Assembly (NCBI GenBank): GCA_004565275.1
Contig: SDOX01000095.1
Location: 164,798-228,797, forward strand
Length of the DNA: 64,000 bases
Direction of reading: 5' to 3'
From: Nannochloropsis salina CCMP1776
Taxonomy: Eukaryota > Sar > Eustigmatophyceae > Eustigmatales > Monodopsidaceae
Shown: piece by piece, positions 1 through 11,789 of the stretch
Layout of the letters: every line of letters starts with the position of its first letter
Numbering within the stretch: the first letter of the stretch is position 1
Made by a program: the position numbers and the translations under genes
The notes under the pieces: model-generated
Seen by the model: the letters and a program-made list of their open reading frames with translations, nothing else
The model's database searches: none
What the model was told of the DNA's origin: nothing

Positions 1-979
1 GACGGCTTACTGGAGGAAACTCCCCCACCTAGGGGTGACGCTCTCCTCTTTGGTTCAAAGCCATGCTACAGACCCACGTCTGATCGAAAAGCAGATTGGA
101 GCCGATATTCGTATGGGCGCGAAGCGATTGGGACTGTCGGAGGAAGGTATACATCTCAAGGGTCAGATTATGGCGACCCGTCCCCAGCGCGTATTTACAC
201 AAGCGTCGATACAGTCTGCCGATTTGGGAAAGTCCTCCAGTTTTAACGCGTCCACAAAGAAACATGTAATCAAAGCAGGGTCCGGGAGCTTTTGTTGTGA
301 GACTGAGGCGGTGCCGAACAAAAAAACTGCGAAAGCGAACAAGAATAGGAGGAAGAAACAGGCCAAGAAAATGTTTTCGCAGAGACTGGATGGGCCTCTT
401 CAAAGCCCCTTAATCACACGAGCACAGATTTTTGAACAGAAGAGTACTAATGTTTTCACATGTAAGAGGCATGTTCTCGCTGTTATGACAATAGACAGCT
501 ACCTGCATATATTTGATCTTCCTCAAGTTTCAATCCGAAGTCAGACGATGGCCGCCAACACCGCATCTGCTGCTGCGCAAGCCGCGCTATACGGCCTAAT
601 TAAGAGGCCGGATCGTGTAAGCCGAGCGGCAGGACATACCTCGCCCGTCATCTCCAGCAATGCCGTCTTCACCTCCGACAAAGAGGGCACCTTTAAGACT
701 TTGGACTTAGTTTCTCCTCGTCTAACATTAAATCTGACCCAGTGTGAGGCGTATGTGAAAGGTGCGGCGAGCAAGAAAGACACTTGTCTTGAAATTGTTG
801 AGGTTGGAGCAGGGCTCGGCAGCAAAGGCTTAAAAAAGGTCTTGGAGGGTCTAGCCCACAGGCGTGTAGTCGTTCTTAAAGGGAACACCCAAGAAGAACT
901 AGAGGATTGGTGCGGGGTGATAGATGCGTGTAAAAGGATGTCAAGAGCAGGAAGTCCTGCAGTTGTTGGTGCAAGGTGA
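1..979 (+). CDS. 3' part of a PH-domain protein (left-truncated)
   Basis: The frame is open from base 2 to the stop at 977-979, so the gene begins outside the window. The C-terminal ~190 residues look like a pleckstrin-homology-type domain: a strand segment with HVLAVMTIDSYLHIFDLP, then a final strand and the amphipathic helix RRVVVLKGNTQEELEDWCGVIDACK, whose helix carries the usual conserved Trp. The upstream ~120 residues are Lys/Arg-rich and unrecognised. PH domains bind phosphoinositides or proteins at membranes, which is a family inference. No intron is needed in the visible part. The exact family is not recognised, and the start codon cannot be given. Confidence 0.6.
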   Translation, partial: TAYWRKLPHLGVTLSSLVQSHATDPRLIEKQIGADIRMGAKRLGLSEEGIHLKGQIMATRPQRVFTQASIQSADLGKSSSFNASTKKHVIKAGSGSFCCETEAVPNKKTAKANKNRRKKQAKKMFSQRLDGPLQSPLITRAQIFEQKSTNVFTCKRHVLAVMTIDSYLHIFDLPQVSIRSQTMAANTASAAAQAALYGLIKRPDRVSRAAGHTSPVISSNAVFTSDKEGTFKTLDLVSPRLTLNLTQCEAYVKGAASKKDTCLEIVEVGAGLGSKGLKKVLEGLAHRRVVVLKGNTQEELEDWCGVIDACKRMSRAGSPAVVGAR

Positions 980-1555
980 CTCGACATGACATCTTGATAG
1001 TACACAAACCCTGGAAAGGCTGTTTTCTTCGTATTTGATCGACCAAGGAATGAGGGGATTGGTACGTGCTTGATCTTCAGTATTTATGATTTTCAGAAAA
1101 TGTCACGAGGTTTATCTCGCGAGTGCAGCAGAAGGCGCCATGCAAGGTGTGAGGCTGAATGAGGCAATACGTATAGATTAAATCTGAAAATCCTTTTTTG
1201 TGAGTAATTGTGCTCAGGATGAATTCTAAAACTTGAACCACACTACAAATGTGCCTAAATTACGTATGAGAGTTCTACAATAAAGGGACGTAAGAAGGCA
1301 TAAGCCATTAAGGGCAGCACAATTCTCTAAGATGATTCTTCTGTTTTGCTGCCGCACAAGTCATGCATGGCAAATATATTCTCATTTTATTGTCCCCAAA
1401 AGTAAATAAGATCTCCCTCTGTTCCAATTCATTCTAACCTGAACATCATACTTCAATAAGGTTTGCTTACATCTTCGGCCTATGCCTTAGCTACATGCAG
1501 GCCAAGTTGTTTTGAATGAAGGTCGACTCGTTCAATTCAACGGCAATCTCAATTC
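980..1555. other. Intergenic, no gene seen
   Basis: AT-richer sequence between the PH-domain gene (+) and a small minus-strand ORF. No coding exon, tRNA or repeat of note was recognised. Confidence 0.5.
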
Positions 1556-1954
1556 TCAAGGAGTGGTCACCGAGGGTGATGCAAAAGGGAGCGTAACAGG
1601 CAAATCTGTCGGGCCAAGTGCTTGTCCTTGAAGACTTTGCATTGACGGACTGTTCACGCCCATGTTATTCATAGGACGCTCTGATTTGCGAGAATATTCT
1701 GCTTTCCCTTTATAATGTAACTCCCCTCTAAGATGACGTTGGCTCAGATTATGTGGTTTTGGTGTCTCCAAGCGAAAAGCTGACGAGAAAGTCTCAGGTG
1801 TAATACTGCTTTCAGTCACATGCAGCGTTGCGTCGACATATCCTGCATCATACAGATTATTCCAAATTTGACCGGCCGTGCCGCATAAGTGACTTTCGTG
1901 GGCGTATGCACTGCAAAACAGCAGGAATATGAGTGCCATTCGTTGAAAACTCAT
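1556..1954 (-). CDS. Possible small secreted protein (132 aa)
   Basis: Single-exon ORF with an ATG start. The first ~19 residues are a convincing signal peptide: MSFQRM, then a hydrophobic core (ALIFLLFCSAYA) with a likely A-X-A type cleavage site. The remaining ~113 residues contain two early Cys (one in SHLCG), are Ser/Pro/Thr-rich towards the end, and show no domain I recognise. A QRHLRGE segment lies ~70 residues in; it superficially resembles oomycete RxLR motifs, but there is no other support for that reading. Codon use and GC are like the surrounding AT-rich DNA, so this could be a chance ORF. It could also be the last exon of a longer gene, since a plausible in-frame exon-like stretch lies at 2153-2330 on the same strand. 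Confidence 0.35.
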   Translation of the reverse strand: MSFQRMALIFLLFCSAYAHESHLCGTAGQIWNNLYDAGYVDATLHVTESSITPETFSSAFRLETPKPHNLSQRHLRGELHYKGKAEYSRKSERPMNNMGVNSPSMQSLQGQALGPTDLPVTLPFASPSVTTP

Positions 1955-2874
1955 AAAAACCTCCTGAAGGTGGCATAAATCGCGGGAACATGAGAAATCC
2001 TTAGTTGAATTATAATGAATTTCAATGTAAGCGTGAAACCAGAATTGTACTCAAACATTGAAAGTGATGCCTTGCTGATGTCTGAAAAGCAATCTCTCAT
2101 TGTCAAGTAGCACGCGGGCACGCTATATACGCAAAACACATCTTTCTCAACATTACACGAAGCGAAGCCACAGCCATACATATAGAAGGATGATCTTCAT
2201 CTTATGAGCCTCATCAACCAATTTTTCAGCCAGATCACCCAGTCCTTTCGCGGTATGGACACGGGTAAAAGAATCTTCTTGACCTCCTCCTATAATTTGA
2301 AAAATAACGGAAAGTAACGGCGGAGAGTCGTTTCGTTTCAAAAACGAGCAATCCCTCCTGCTTGGTACCGAAGCAGGTTTGTACGTGCAAGACTTCACGT
2401 TCCTCAACAATAAAATTTGATGGTCTTTTAAGATCTTGATATATTTGGAATCGTCGAAGTACGTGACTGGGACCTTTATCCTTTATCTTTCACTCATTAA
2501 ACGGGTCCAAGCGGCTCGACATCCTCAACTTTCCTCGCTACCTCTCAATGCAACGGGCAATTTTATCGAGCACCAAGCAAAGGGGCACTGTGTACCCAAT
2601 GCATCTCGACATGAAGTATTGATGAAGGCAACAGTTATAATCGAAATTTGTGTTCACTCTCAAGTGTTCTCTGGAAGCATGGATACAGTAAACATGCGAT
2701 GACCCTTCGAATAAACAATTGAAGTGGCTTGGTTCTAAGTTGTACCGCAATAGCAAAGACGACTCTCATAAACCATGATAGGTATTCAAAATGACATTTA
2801 GTTTCATCTCCAATATACAGGTTCAAGTGTACGGTCGGGCCTGTACGGACGTGGTCTGTCTGTTTGTAACAAAA
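1955..2874. other. Intergenic; divergent promoter zone upstream of CDC14
   Basis: No supported gene. A minus-strand open segment (about 2190-2330) reads EDSFTRVHTAKGLGDLAEKLVDEAHKM. It has protein-like character and may be an isolated exon, but no start, splice partners or family could be assigned. Confidence 0.4.
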
Positions 2875-4822
2875 ATGACAGACGCTGAGCTTGCCGCTGC
2901 TACAGAGATCTTGCCTGTAAGTGATCTTTCAAACGCCTCTTTTTGAGGTCAGACTCTCTTCTCTATATTTTGTCCTCTTTCTTGTGTGAAGATAGGAATT
3001 AGTATTTAAGAAAGCTCCAAAAGTTCTCTCGCATACTTAGTGCATGCCTCGCGTAAAATAAATGCATAAGCGACTCCGCATGCTCCTCTCCACACCAGTG
3101 AGGTTTAAAGCTGTTACCTACCAATCAAGGTCTAGATATCATCGCCGCTGAGTTCAACATGCGTAATTAATCTAAATATACTATACTCACCTCGCATGGT
3201 TTTATCCGTCACGCATGCATTCAGGACCGACTCTATTACGTGAGTCTGCGTGGCAAACTCCCAGCAGAGACAACCAGGAATGCCCATTTTTTCAGCATGG
3301 ACAATGAGTTAATCTATTGGAACTTTTTTCTTGACTTCGGACCGCTCAATCTTGCTCAGCTTTACCGCTTCTGTCAGCGGCTGAACAGTAAGCTTAAGTC
3401 GGAATCGCTTCGGAATAAAATAATATACTACTATTGCGGCTTCCATGCACACAAAAGGACAAACGCTGCTCTACTCATGGCGGCTTGGTCTATGATATAT
3501 CTAGACCGGAACCCTAAGGAGGCATTTGAGCCCTTTTGCAAGGTCTCCTCCTCCTTTCCCCCCTTCCATGATGCTTCTCCTTGCCTGTGTACCTATCCCC
3601 TTTCCATCCTTGACTGTTTGAAGGGAATAGCAAAGGCACGCTTTTACAACTTCTTCGATTTTTGCCGATTTAATGTGGAAGAATATGAGCATTTTGAGCA
3701 AGTGGAAAATGGAGATCTTAACTGGATTGTACAGGGAAAGTTTTTGGCATTTGCCGGCCCACAAAATAATCGTGAGCTATCGCCTGAGGGATACTACACC
3801 CTTACGCCTGAAAACTATGCGGGGTATTTCTTAAAGCGTAACGTACAGCTAGTGATTCGTCTTAACAAGAAGTATTATGATGAAACCAAGTAAGACTTAT
3901 ACTGCATATGAGAGGGAGGGAAGTGCTGGGAATGTTGCAACGCGAGAAGTATGTCGCTGGTGTGGTCCATGTCTTCATGTGTTGCGAGGCATCCTCCCTT
4001 ATGATGACATCCGTCTACGTGACAAATCCATACAGTCAATCCCGTATTAATCCCAACTCTTTGTCAATTCATTATTCACTCAGGTTCACCTCTCTAGGCA
4101 TCAAACACTTGGAGCTTTATTATCTCGACGGGTCCATCCCCACGAACGCTATTCTTCAGACGTTCCTTAAAGCCTGTGAGGAGACCCCCGGAGCGATCGC
4201 TGTGCATTGTAAGGCTGGACTAGGAAGGACTGGGACGTGCATTGCCTGCTACTTGATGAAACATTACCGCTTTACGGCGGCTGAGGCGATCGGGTGGCTT
4301 AGGGTGTGCCGGCCAGGCAGCATCATTGGTCCGCAGCAGCATTATCTAGAGGAGATGGAACAAGTTATGTGGCGACAGGGGGATGCTTACCGACAAGAGA
4401 AGGTGCGAGAGGCCAAAAGCGAGCAAAATGAGAGAGATAATGGGGTAGAAGCCTATCGGACATCCAGAAAAGGCCTCGGGAGCAAGCCTGTGGCTGACGC
4501 TGCAGGCAAGGTCGACGACGCATCCACAGCTGAGGTATTTGAAGATGCCTCCGACGAGTGGAAGGAGCAGAATGGAGGAAGCAGTGCGTTTGGACGAGAC
4601 GAGTGCGCGGACGGGATACCGAGTGATGTCGTCCCGGCTACTCCAGAACTCTCTTCCCAGTGTCTCCCTGGGTATGTGAGAGCCGATGGCTGCAAAACTA
4701 ATGCCAACCATTTCAGCAATATAAGCAAGCAAGATTCCTACATGACAAGTCAAGGAGACTCGCTTCTGCATCGGAGGGCGATGGTCCAACAAGAGCAACA
4801 CAGGATGTCGTCAGCTACATGA
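2875..4822 (+). CDS. CDC14: CDC14-type dual-specificity protein phosphatase
   Basis: Three exons, 2875-2916, 3225-3889 and 4084-4822, joined by GT-AG introns; together they give 481 aa. The N-terminal half has the CDC14 regulatory domain ([40 protein letters not shown]). The third exon carries the catalytic loop [10 protein letters not shown], with the nucleophile Cys at residue 278, followed by [16 protein letters not shown]. The C-terminal ~150 residues are low-complexity Ser/Glu-rich tail. CDC14 removes phosphates placed by cyclin-dependent kinases (proline-directed Ser) and acts in mitotic exit, cytokinesis or basal bodies depending on lineage. The start was chosen because its short exon supplies a normal N-terminus ([14 protein letters not shown]) and a perfect GTAAGT donor. 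The 3' end is convergent with NAD synthetase. Confidence 0.95.
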
Positions 4823-5386
4823 GGCAGAAATCAAGAGAAATCAAGTGATCAAAATAAAACGGCAGAAAAGATGGCAACAAGATGAAGTGCAATTGAGAGC
4901 TCCAGTCACTTGTACATATATTGCGCAAGCACGTGTAGCGACTGTTGAAGCTGTTTAGATGCAGCAGCAGTTCGGCTCCGCATTAGGGTAATATTTTAGA
5001 ACTACATAGATAAGAGGGCGACATGGTCACGATGCCTGAGCTGAAAAGAAGATGCATAACAGTGTCTATCCTGTTCCCCTTTTTCCGATTCACCAACCAC
5101 TCTTCGGATCAAGGCGTGCATTCACGAATGGCATCAAGATCAATTGAGTAAGAGGCGAAGAAAACTTCAAGCGGGAAAAAGTATATAAGTTCTGGGTACA
5201 GTATCATAAGACTGGAGAGCGGTTGCTGTCAAACTAATATTCCTGCCCTCCCGATAAAGTATTGACTTGACATAAATCCTTCTTCGTGTTGTTGTCGTCG
5301 TTCTTGGTTATGTTGGTGTTGCTTGTGGTGCTTGGCCAGACTATTTTTTTACATCTTCCCGCTTTGGCTCAGTCGTTTTTGCTGAT
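4823..5386. other. Intergenic between convergent genes
   Basis: 3' flanks of CDC14 (+) and NAD synthetase (-). Nothing else recognised. Confidence 0.5.
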
Positions 5387-7947
5387 TCATGCATCCAGTC
5401 CCTGAACTTTCAAACTCTGCGGCACCTCTCTCAGCTCCCCCCTTCTCGCCACCAGTTGATCCAACATCGAAAATTGACGTGGCCAGCGCACCGGGTACAG
5501 GAAGGGCCTCAGATCGAAGCGGTTGTCATCGGGCGAGTACTGCTCGGCATGGTACGCTGGCGTTAGAGTTGTCATTTTGTGTCTGTTAATTGCATAGAAG
5601 CGGAAGAATAGCTTCACCTTCTCTGCAATGACAAAAGGGCTCAAGTGGGGCCACGCAGAGATTAGCTTCAGAAACATGGACACAGGCCCACAACGATCAA
5701 TCTTTCGCAGTCGCCCGTACAACCCCAATTCCGCATATGACATGCCCATATCTTCCTCGTCAATCTGACTGTGCTCTTCGCCGGCCCCACTTCCATTGCC
5801 TACCCTATGTCCTTCACTCGCTTTTTCCATTGGACGAAGCTCAGCCGTCGGGGGTGCGACTGCCACTTCTGCCAAGGTCGAGTACCCAAACCTGTCAGCC
5901 GCCCACAACAGGGTCTTCTTCAAGTCTCCCTTCGAAATGGAACCAATGGGATTGAGGTCCGCGGAGGAGCAGTCGTACTTGGTCATGTATCCCCGCAGAG
6001 CCTCGTCGACGTTGGCACTGCCCAGCACAAGAAGAAAGTTCCGACTGACCTCGACTTTTCGACTTCCTCGGGCGTTGTCGCTGCCAACACCGCCCATTCC
6101 GCGAATCCATGGCGTGAGCTGCGCCAGCAAATAAGCCATCACCATCCGCAATCTCGCCTGTATGTTCTGCAGCGCCAAATCCTCCGTGGCCGTTCCCCCC
6201 TCCGATAGATATCGCGGCATCCGTCCTCCTGAGACAAATTTAAAGACGCCGAGCACCGCTGTTACTATGGAATCTATGCTCAAGGAGTAATGGAAAGCCC
6301 CCACCTGAGCCGCTAGAGCGGCAGCGCGTGCCTTGGTGACCGTCGAGCTATTGCTCGTGGCCATGTACACAGTATGGAGTACAGCATGCGCGATATCCTG
6401 TGGGCTCTCTGGGATGAAATTCGAGTCGGGAGCATAACCCATCACTCGCCGGACGTCTCGCCGCACGTCCTCCTTCCCTACGTCTTCCCCGTCGTCCTCG
6501 CCTCCACCCTCTCTTCCCACCGCTTCGTAAACCAAGTGACACATGACCCCAACGATCGCCGCCACGGCCGCCGAGTCCGCCCCGCCCGACAACGGGAGAA
6601 GGAATCCCCCGCCCCCGGACCGACGCAGATAGTCCCAGAGCCAGCAGGCAGGCCCCAGACCGCACTCCTCCTCGGGACTGTGACACAACGCGCTCGGATC
6701 CAAAGGCAGTGTCGGCAACCCCTGCTGCCTTTGTCGACCCCCCCATCCCATCTCGCTTTGATCGCAGCCCTCCCAGCTGCAGTTGGGCCCCTCCCACTCA
6801 TAGACAAGAGCAACGTCTGGCACATGCACCTGAGGAATGGCCTCGGTCCTTGATGCCTGCTCGCGGATGGAGGCGGAGGAGGCGCGGAATGAGCGTACGT
6901 CCTCAAGATCCACGGTCGCCGTCACCACGTCCACGTCCCTAACGGAGAACTGCGGGGCCTTAGCCACCACTTTCCCGTTGACTACAATCAAGGAGGAGCC
7001 GTCGAAATAGAGGCGACCGCCGTCGCAGCCGCGCTGATTCGCGTACAGATAGACGCCCCCGCATTTTGCCGTGGCCCCGCAGATGAGCTTGATGCGCTCG
7101 TCTAGTTTACGAAGCTGATGATGGGAAGCGCTTCCGTTTCCAATTATCTCCACGCCTGCAAGAAAGTGTTCAATGTGAGGGGCGCGGGCCGTCCAGAGCT
7201 CTTCGCAATTCTCTGAGGCAATCATCGTGTCGTGGGTGGCGATAGCCCCGATACCGAACATAACAGATTTTTGCCCTGTTGCGCGACGAAGGGCGAGAGG
7301 TAGGAGGTGTTCTTCCAAGGGGGACCCTGCGCGTTTCCATGGTGTGAAGTAGCGGCTTTCACGGTAGTTGCCGTCGTCCGCCAGAAAGAGCTTTGGCCGG
7401 ATGAGCAAGATTTTTTGGTTCAAGCAAAAGATCCGACAGTTATAGCGGACGCCGTGATGAAGGATAGGCATACCCACATCACAGAGGATATCATTCGTCA
7501 GATCTGTCTGCAGAAGCAAGGCTAAACTCTCGTTGCAATGCAGGAAAGTATCTTGTTCTAAATAATGGTCCTCACAACCATACCCACAGATCTCCAATTC
7601 CTAGCACAACGGCGAAGAAATTCAAACAATGAGATGTCTTACAAACAATTCGAAATAATTTTGTACTTGTCACGCGACTTAAAAGCGAAAGTTCCGAATA
7701 GAAGCACGATATAGCAGCCTCTGGACCACTATCTGACTTCATTTTGCTCTGACGGATAAATGATGGCCAACTTCCTTCGCAACTCTATGCTCAAATTCAG
7801 AAGAAATGTTTCACTCACCGGTCCCAGGCGATAGCTAGCTCCTTTCGCTTTTGCCTGAAAGATAGACTGTTTAATCCGCTTTAAATTACCGTCAAAGTCC
7901 AAGGCCCATTGGTTCAGGTTGCATGTGGCGACGGTGATGAGCGACAT
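5387..7947 (-). CDS. NADSYN1/QNS1: Glutamine-dependent NAD+ synthetase
   Basis: Two exons on the minus strand, 7947-7819 (43 codons, ATG at 7947) and 7600-5387; the product is 780 aa. The N-terminal nitrilase-type glutaminase domain begins [18 protein letters not shown] and continues across the splice as [17 protein letters not shown]. Its probable Cys nucleophile is in NQRGCDGG (residue ~235). The C-terminal ATP-pyrophosphatase synthetase domain has the PP-loop SGGADS (residues ~381-386) and the conserved [17 protein letters not shown]. It makes NAD+ from nicotinic acid adenine dinucleotide with glutamine-derived ammonia and ATP, the last step of NAD synthesis, normally cytosolic. It is ~70 residues longer than the human enzyme (706 aa, from memory); extra length includes an acidic insert after the PP-loop (about [14 protein letters not shown]) and one near [15 protein letters not shown]. 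Confidence 0.96.
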
Positions 7948-9255
7948 CGGCAATGACAGCGGCTCTTGTTATTAGCACAAATAATGAAGTGAGCAGTTAC
8001 CAGTAATTTGGAAGCTCCAAGACAAACAAAGCCTTGTTTTGACCAGAAGAAGGCCAGCCGTTCTTCAATAATTACGTTTTTGTGCCTTGTCTGGTACATG
8101 GAGAAGACGGAAAGGAAGGGAGCCACAAAATAAAATGGAAAAGCTCCGTGCGGATGTAGCGGTCATCAGCTGCCTCACATACTCAAAATTTCTCTTCCAT
8201 TGCAACTTTCTATGAAGCTGAGGCATACTGTGCTACATGCAAACAAGAGGCCTCGACCCTGTCCCCGGACCTCGGCAGCCTATTGTTGGCTTTCGCGCCT
8301 TTTTTTTCGCCTGCCCCGGGGGCCCGTGACGGCCCGTCATCTCTCATCTCTTTCGCGCCATTTTTCTCACCTCCCTCCGTCATCTCAAGCCCCGTGCTCG
8401 CCCCGGGACTCGTCATCATCAACGGCTTGGCTACTCATCGCTTTTCTGACCGCCCACTCGGCTGCGATTAGTGGCGGTGTTGACGATAGAAGTATGACAT
8501 GAACAAAAAGATGGATTTGAAAATCTTTAATTTAAACGGTGGCTACTTGCATCTCGAATTTAAGCCGTGTCGGCAGATATTTGGAAAGGCCAACGCAGCA
8601 CCCCCCACATCTGACGGGAAGACTTAGTCGTTGCAAGCAGATATCGGGTTTGGAAGGGACCGCTTTTTCAGCGGTAAAGCGTTGATTGCGATTCTGTGCC
8701 TGGTCTAGAAGCAGCTTGCATGGAATGCAACCTCATTCTCTCCAGACTTGCGTCCGAACACTCTTGATGGGAGAAGATGTCATCGCAAGCGCGACCAGGT
8801 TGTGCGCTTGCTCAGCGCCTGAGGTGGCCACGGAGGCACGGGGAAGCCAGCGAGGCGGAACAATGAATGTTTCCCCCCCCCGTCCTTCACGTGGTGACTT
8901 GTATGATCCCCTGTAGATCCCAAAACGGGTAGAGCGAATGTGTAATCCACCGTACACACTAAGTGCACGATCTGCGCCTTGATGTGGCCGGATCCGGTTT
9001 GGTAATTGGGAAACTGTGCGCCTCATTATGAAAGCTCACATGTCGGATCGCGACGACAACCACCCGTAGTAGGCGAAGTTTGATGACGCGCGAACTACAT
9101 TTGTCATAAGGTGCAGTCAGAAAGCACTTGATTTCCTGCTCTCGTGCAGTGCTGTCTCACCTCATTGTGGTGGTCTCTCTTATCCCTATTCGTAGGTCGA
9201 GCACCTGGTGGTAGCAAGTAGGTCAGTCAAACGGTGATAGCATCAAGACATCAGT
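7948..9255. other. Intergenic; divergent promoter region of NAD synthetase and desaturase
   Basis: About 1.3 kb without a recognised gene. An imperfect direct repeat around 8290-8400 contains TTTCGCGCC followed by a T-run and CGTCATCTC. No TATA box or other element can be assigned with confidence. Confidence 0.45.
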
Positions 9256-10860
9256 ATGGGACGCGGTGGTGAAAGAGTGGAGACGCAAAAGTCTATAGCT
9301 ACTTACTCGGCAAGCAAAAGTGGTGACATCAGGCAGCATGGGGGTAAAATTACTTGGGATGAGGTGAGAAAGTGATGGAATCGAGATAAGCGGTAGTGAT
9401 GGGAGGGATGACGTTACGTCTGATGCTATTTTAGTCGTCCCAAATCAAATCCATGGCAGACAGTGCCTAACTTCTCTTTTTAGTTGGAGCGTTGACTATT
9501 ATTTGATGCATGTGGCTTATTCATCCGTCCGCCTTTGCAGGTGCGTCAACATAAGACCCCTCAAGATGCGTGGCTCGTCTACCGCAACAAAGTCTACGAC
9601 GTGTCAGGCTGGCAAGATCATCCTGGAGGGAATGTCATCTTCACGCATGCGGGGGGTGACTGTACTGACATCTTTGCAGCCTTCCACCCTTTGGGTGCGA
9701 CATCTTACATGGATCCCTTCTACATTGGCGAGCTCGTTCCCGGCTCTGACAAAAAGCCAGAGGCGCAAGCCAACTTCGAGCGAGCGTATCGAGACTTGAG
9801 GGGGAAACTCATCATGGGCGGGTTCTTCAAGGCGAGCCCTTTCTACTATGTGTGGAAAGTCGTGTCCACCGTCGCCCTGGCCGTGGGTGCCTGGATGCTC
9901 GTCGCCTGGTCCCAAGCCCTGGCGATTCAGATGCTCTCTGCCTTCATCCTCGCCCTCTTCTGGCAGCAGTGCGGATGGCTGGCCCATGACTTCTTGCACC
10001 ATCAAGTTTTCAAAGAGCGCGCATACGGCGATCTCGCGGGGATCATGATTGGCAATGTATTCCAGGGCTTCTCGGTGGCCTGGTGGAAGAACAAGCATAA
10101 CACTCATCACGCCGTGCCCAACCTTGTCGAGTCCTCTCCCGACGCCCAGGACGGTGATCCCGATATTGACACCATGCCTATCCTGGCCTGGTCCCTGAAG
10201 ATGGCGGACCGGGCAAAGGAATACTCGTGGGGCCCTTTCTTCCTCCGGCATCAGGCTTTCCTCTACTTTCCCATCCTCCTTGTCGCCCGCATCTCCTGGC
10301 TCTTGCAATCATTCCTTTTTGTCTTTGAACATGTCCCCGGTGCAAGCTTATGGGCCACGAAAGGCGCAACGACCGAGCGACAGGCCATCAAGAACGTGGG
10401 ACTAGAGAAAGCGGGGCTTCTCCTTTACTATTTGTGGTACGGCGCTCTCATGTTCTGCAACATGTCTCTTCCGCGGGTCCTGATCTACTTCGTGGCTTCT
10501 CAGATGATGTGCGGCTTTCTCTTGGCCCTCGTCTTCGGCCTCGGCCACAACGGCATGGCGGTCTACGACGCCGACGCCCGCCCGGACTTCTGGAAACTGC
10601 AAGTGACGACCACGAGAAATGTGACGGGGGGGTGGTTGATACAATGGTTCTGTGGCGGTCTTGGCTACCAAGTAGACCACCACCTTTTTCCAATGATTCC
10701 GCGCCACCGTCTTGGTCAGTTACACGGTTTGGTGGAATCTTTCTGCAAGGAGCATGGGGTAAAGTACCACGAGACGAGTATGTGGGAAGGGACACTGGAG
10801 GTGTTGGCCCACTTGGCGAGCGTGACAAAAGAATTCGTAACAGATTTCCCAGCAATGTAG
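9256..10860 (+). CDS. Cytochrome b5-fused front-end fatty-acid desaturase, Δ6 type
   Basis: Two exons, 9256-9363 (36 codons) and 9541-10860, phase-0 GT-AG intron; 475 aa. The N-terminus has a cytochrome b5 domain with the haem motif HPGG (residues ~63-66). The desaturase body has the three histidine boxes: HDFLHH (~185-190), HNTHH (~222-226) and QVDHH (~413-417). The Gln in the third box is typical of front-end desaturases. Hydrophobic stretches between the boxes form the ER-membrane helices. The enzyme would insert a double bond between an existing one and the carboxyl end of 18:2/18:3 acyl chains, the entry step to arachidonic and eicosapentaenoic acid. Δ6 rather than Δ5 regiospecificity is from remembered similarity to Nannochloropsis Δ6 enzymes (MGRGGE start, GKITWDEVRQH, DPDIDTMP). 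Specificity needs experiment. Confidence 0.93.
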
Positions 10861-11789
10861 TTGATCGAAATATACACGGTTGTCAGACCGACTCGTAAAT
10901 TATGAACAACTGAGATAGATACAGTCGTACGGGAAGAGCAGGAAAAACAGGAAGAAAAAAGGTCTCGTTGAAATAGTTTTTCGCGGTCCTTTTTTTTTTT
11001 AAAATACGGAAGCTCAAATGCTGATTATTCGTTGGTATTCTCCTGCGTTTCCATGTGCTCTACTTAAAATGTACAGAAGTTGGAGGACAACTCTCAACCA
11101 GAGGACAGAAGAAAGCTGAGCATTCCTGATCGAAGAGGGCTGTGAAGAAAGCAGAGTTGACGAAACCTTTTTATGTGGATTTTTTAAATTTTTATGACGT
11201 AAGGCCTGTTAAAGACGGTAGTGAATGTGTGAAAACGTAAGAAAGTGGATGGAAAGCATGCGACATATCAATGAGAAAGACTTTCTGTGATCGAGAAAAT
11301 CAATCGTTTCTTGGAAGAGGCCGAAACAAAGCTTATGAATGCAGATTTTCGGTAGTCCAACCCTTTCTTATTTCAATTAAATGAAGGATACGTCGACCAC
11401 CGCTGCACAAAAGGAAAAAAATATGAGAGTGAATACGAATCATTGGCAGGCCGGTGTCCGCAAACTGACAGACTGGGCTATTTTTCAAACCTTTGAAAAG
11501 CGCCCTTTCGGAATTAGTCCGCATGGACTTTCCCGCCCAAGCTAGCAAGTATGAGGCCGCTCACGAGTAGTTTTACGCAGGGAATGTGCTCCAAAAAGAA
11601 TGTTCGTAAAATTACCATATATTCCACTTTTAATTCTTCAAACTAATGTGTTCATTTTTGCTCCTAGCACATTTGACAGGAGTGTCAAGAAGTAGCAATA
11701 TACTTCATATAGTTTAGCAATACACCTATATACTTTACAGCACCTGCCAACACGCCTCTTTCTCCTTACCAACTAGATTATCTAAGTCC
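10861..11789. other. Intergenic, AT-rich
   Basis: 3' flank of the desaturase and 5' region of the NTF2-like gene. It contains a T10 run near 10990. No gene seen. Confidence 0.5.

Noticed and set aside
5389-6942. Several plus-strand ORFs within the NAD synthetase locus
   Set aside because: They lie opposite a fully recognised coding exon and show no domain of their own.
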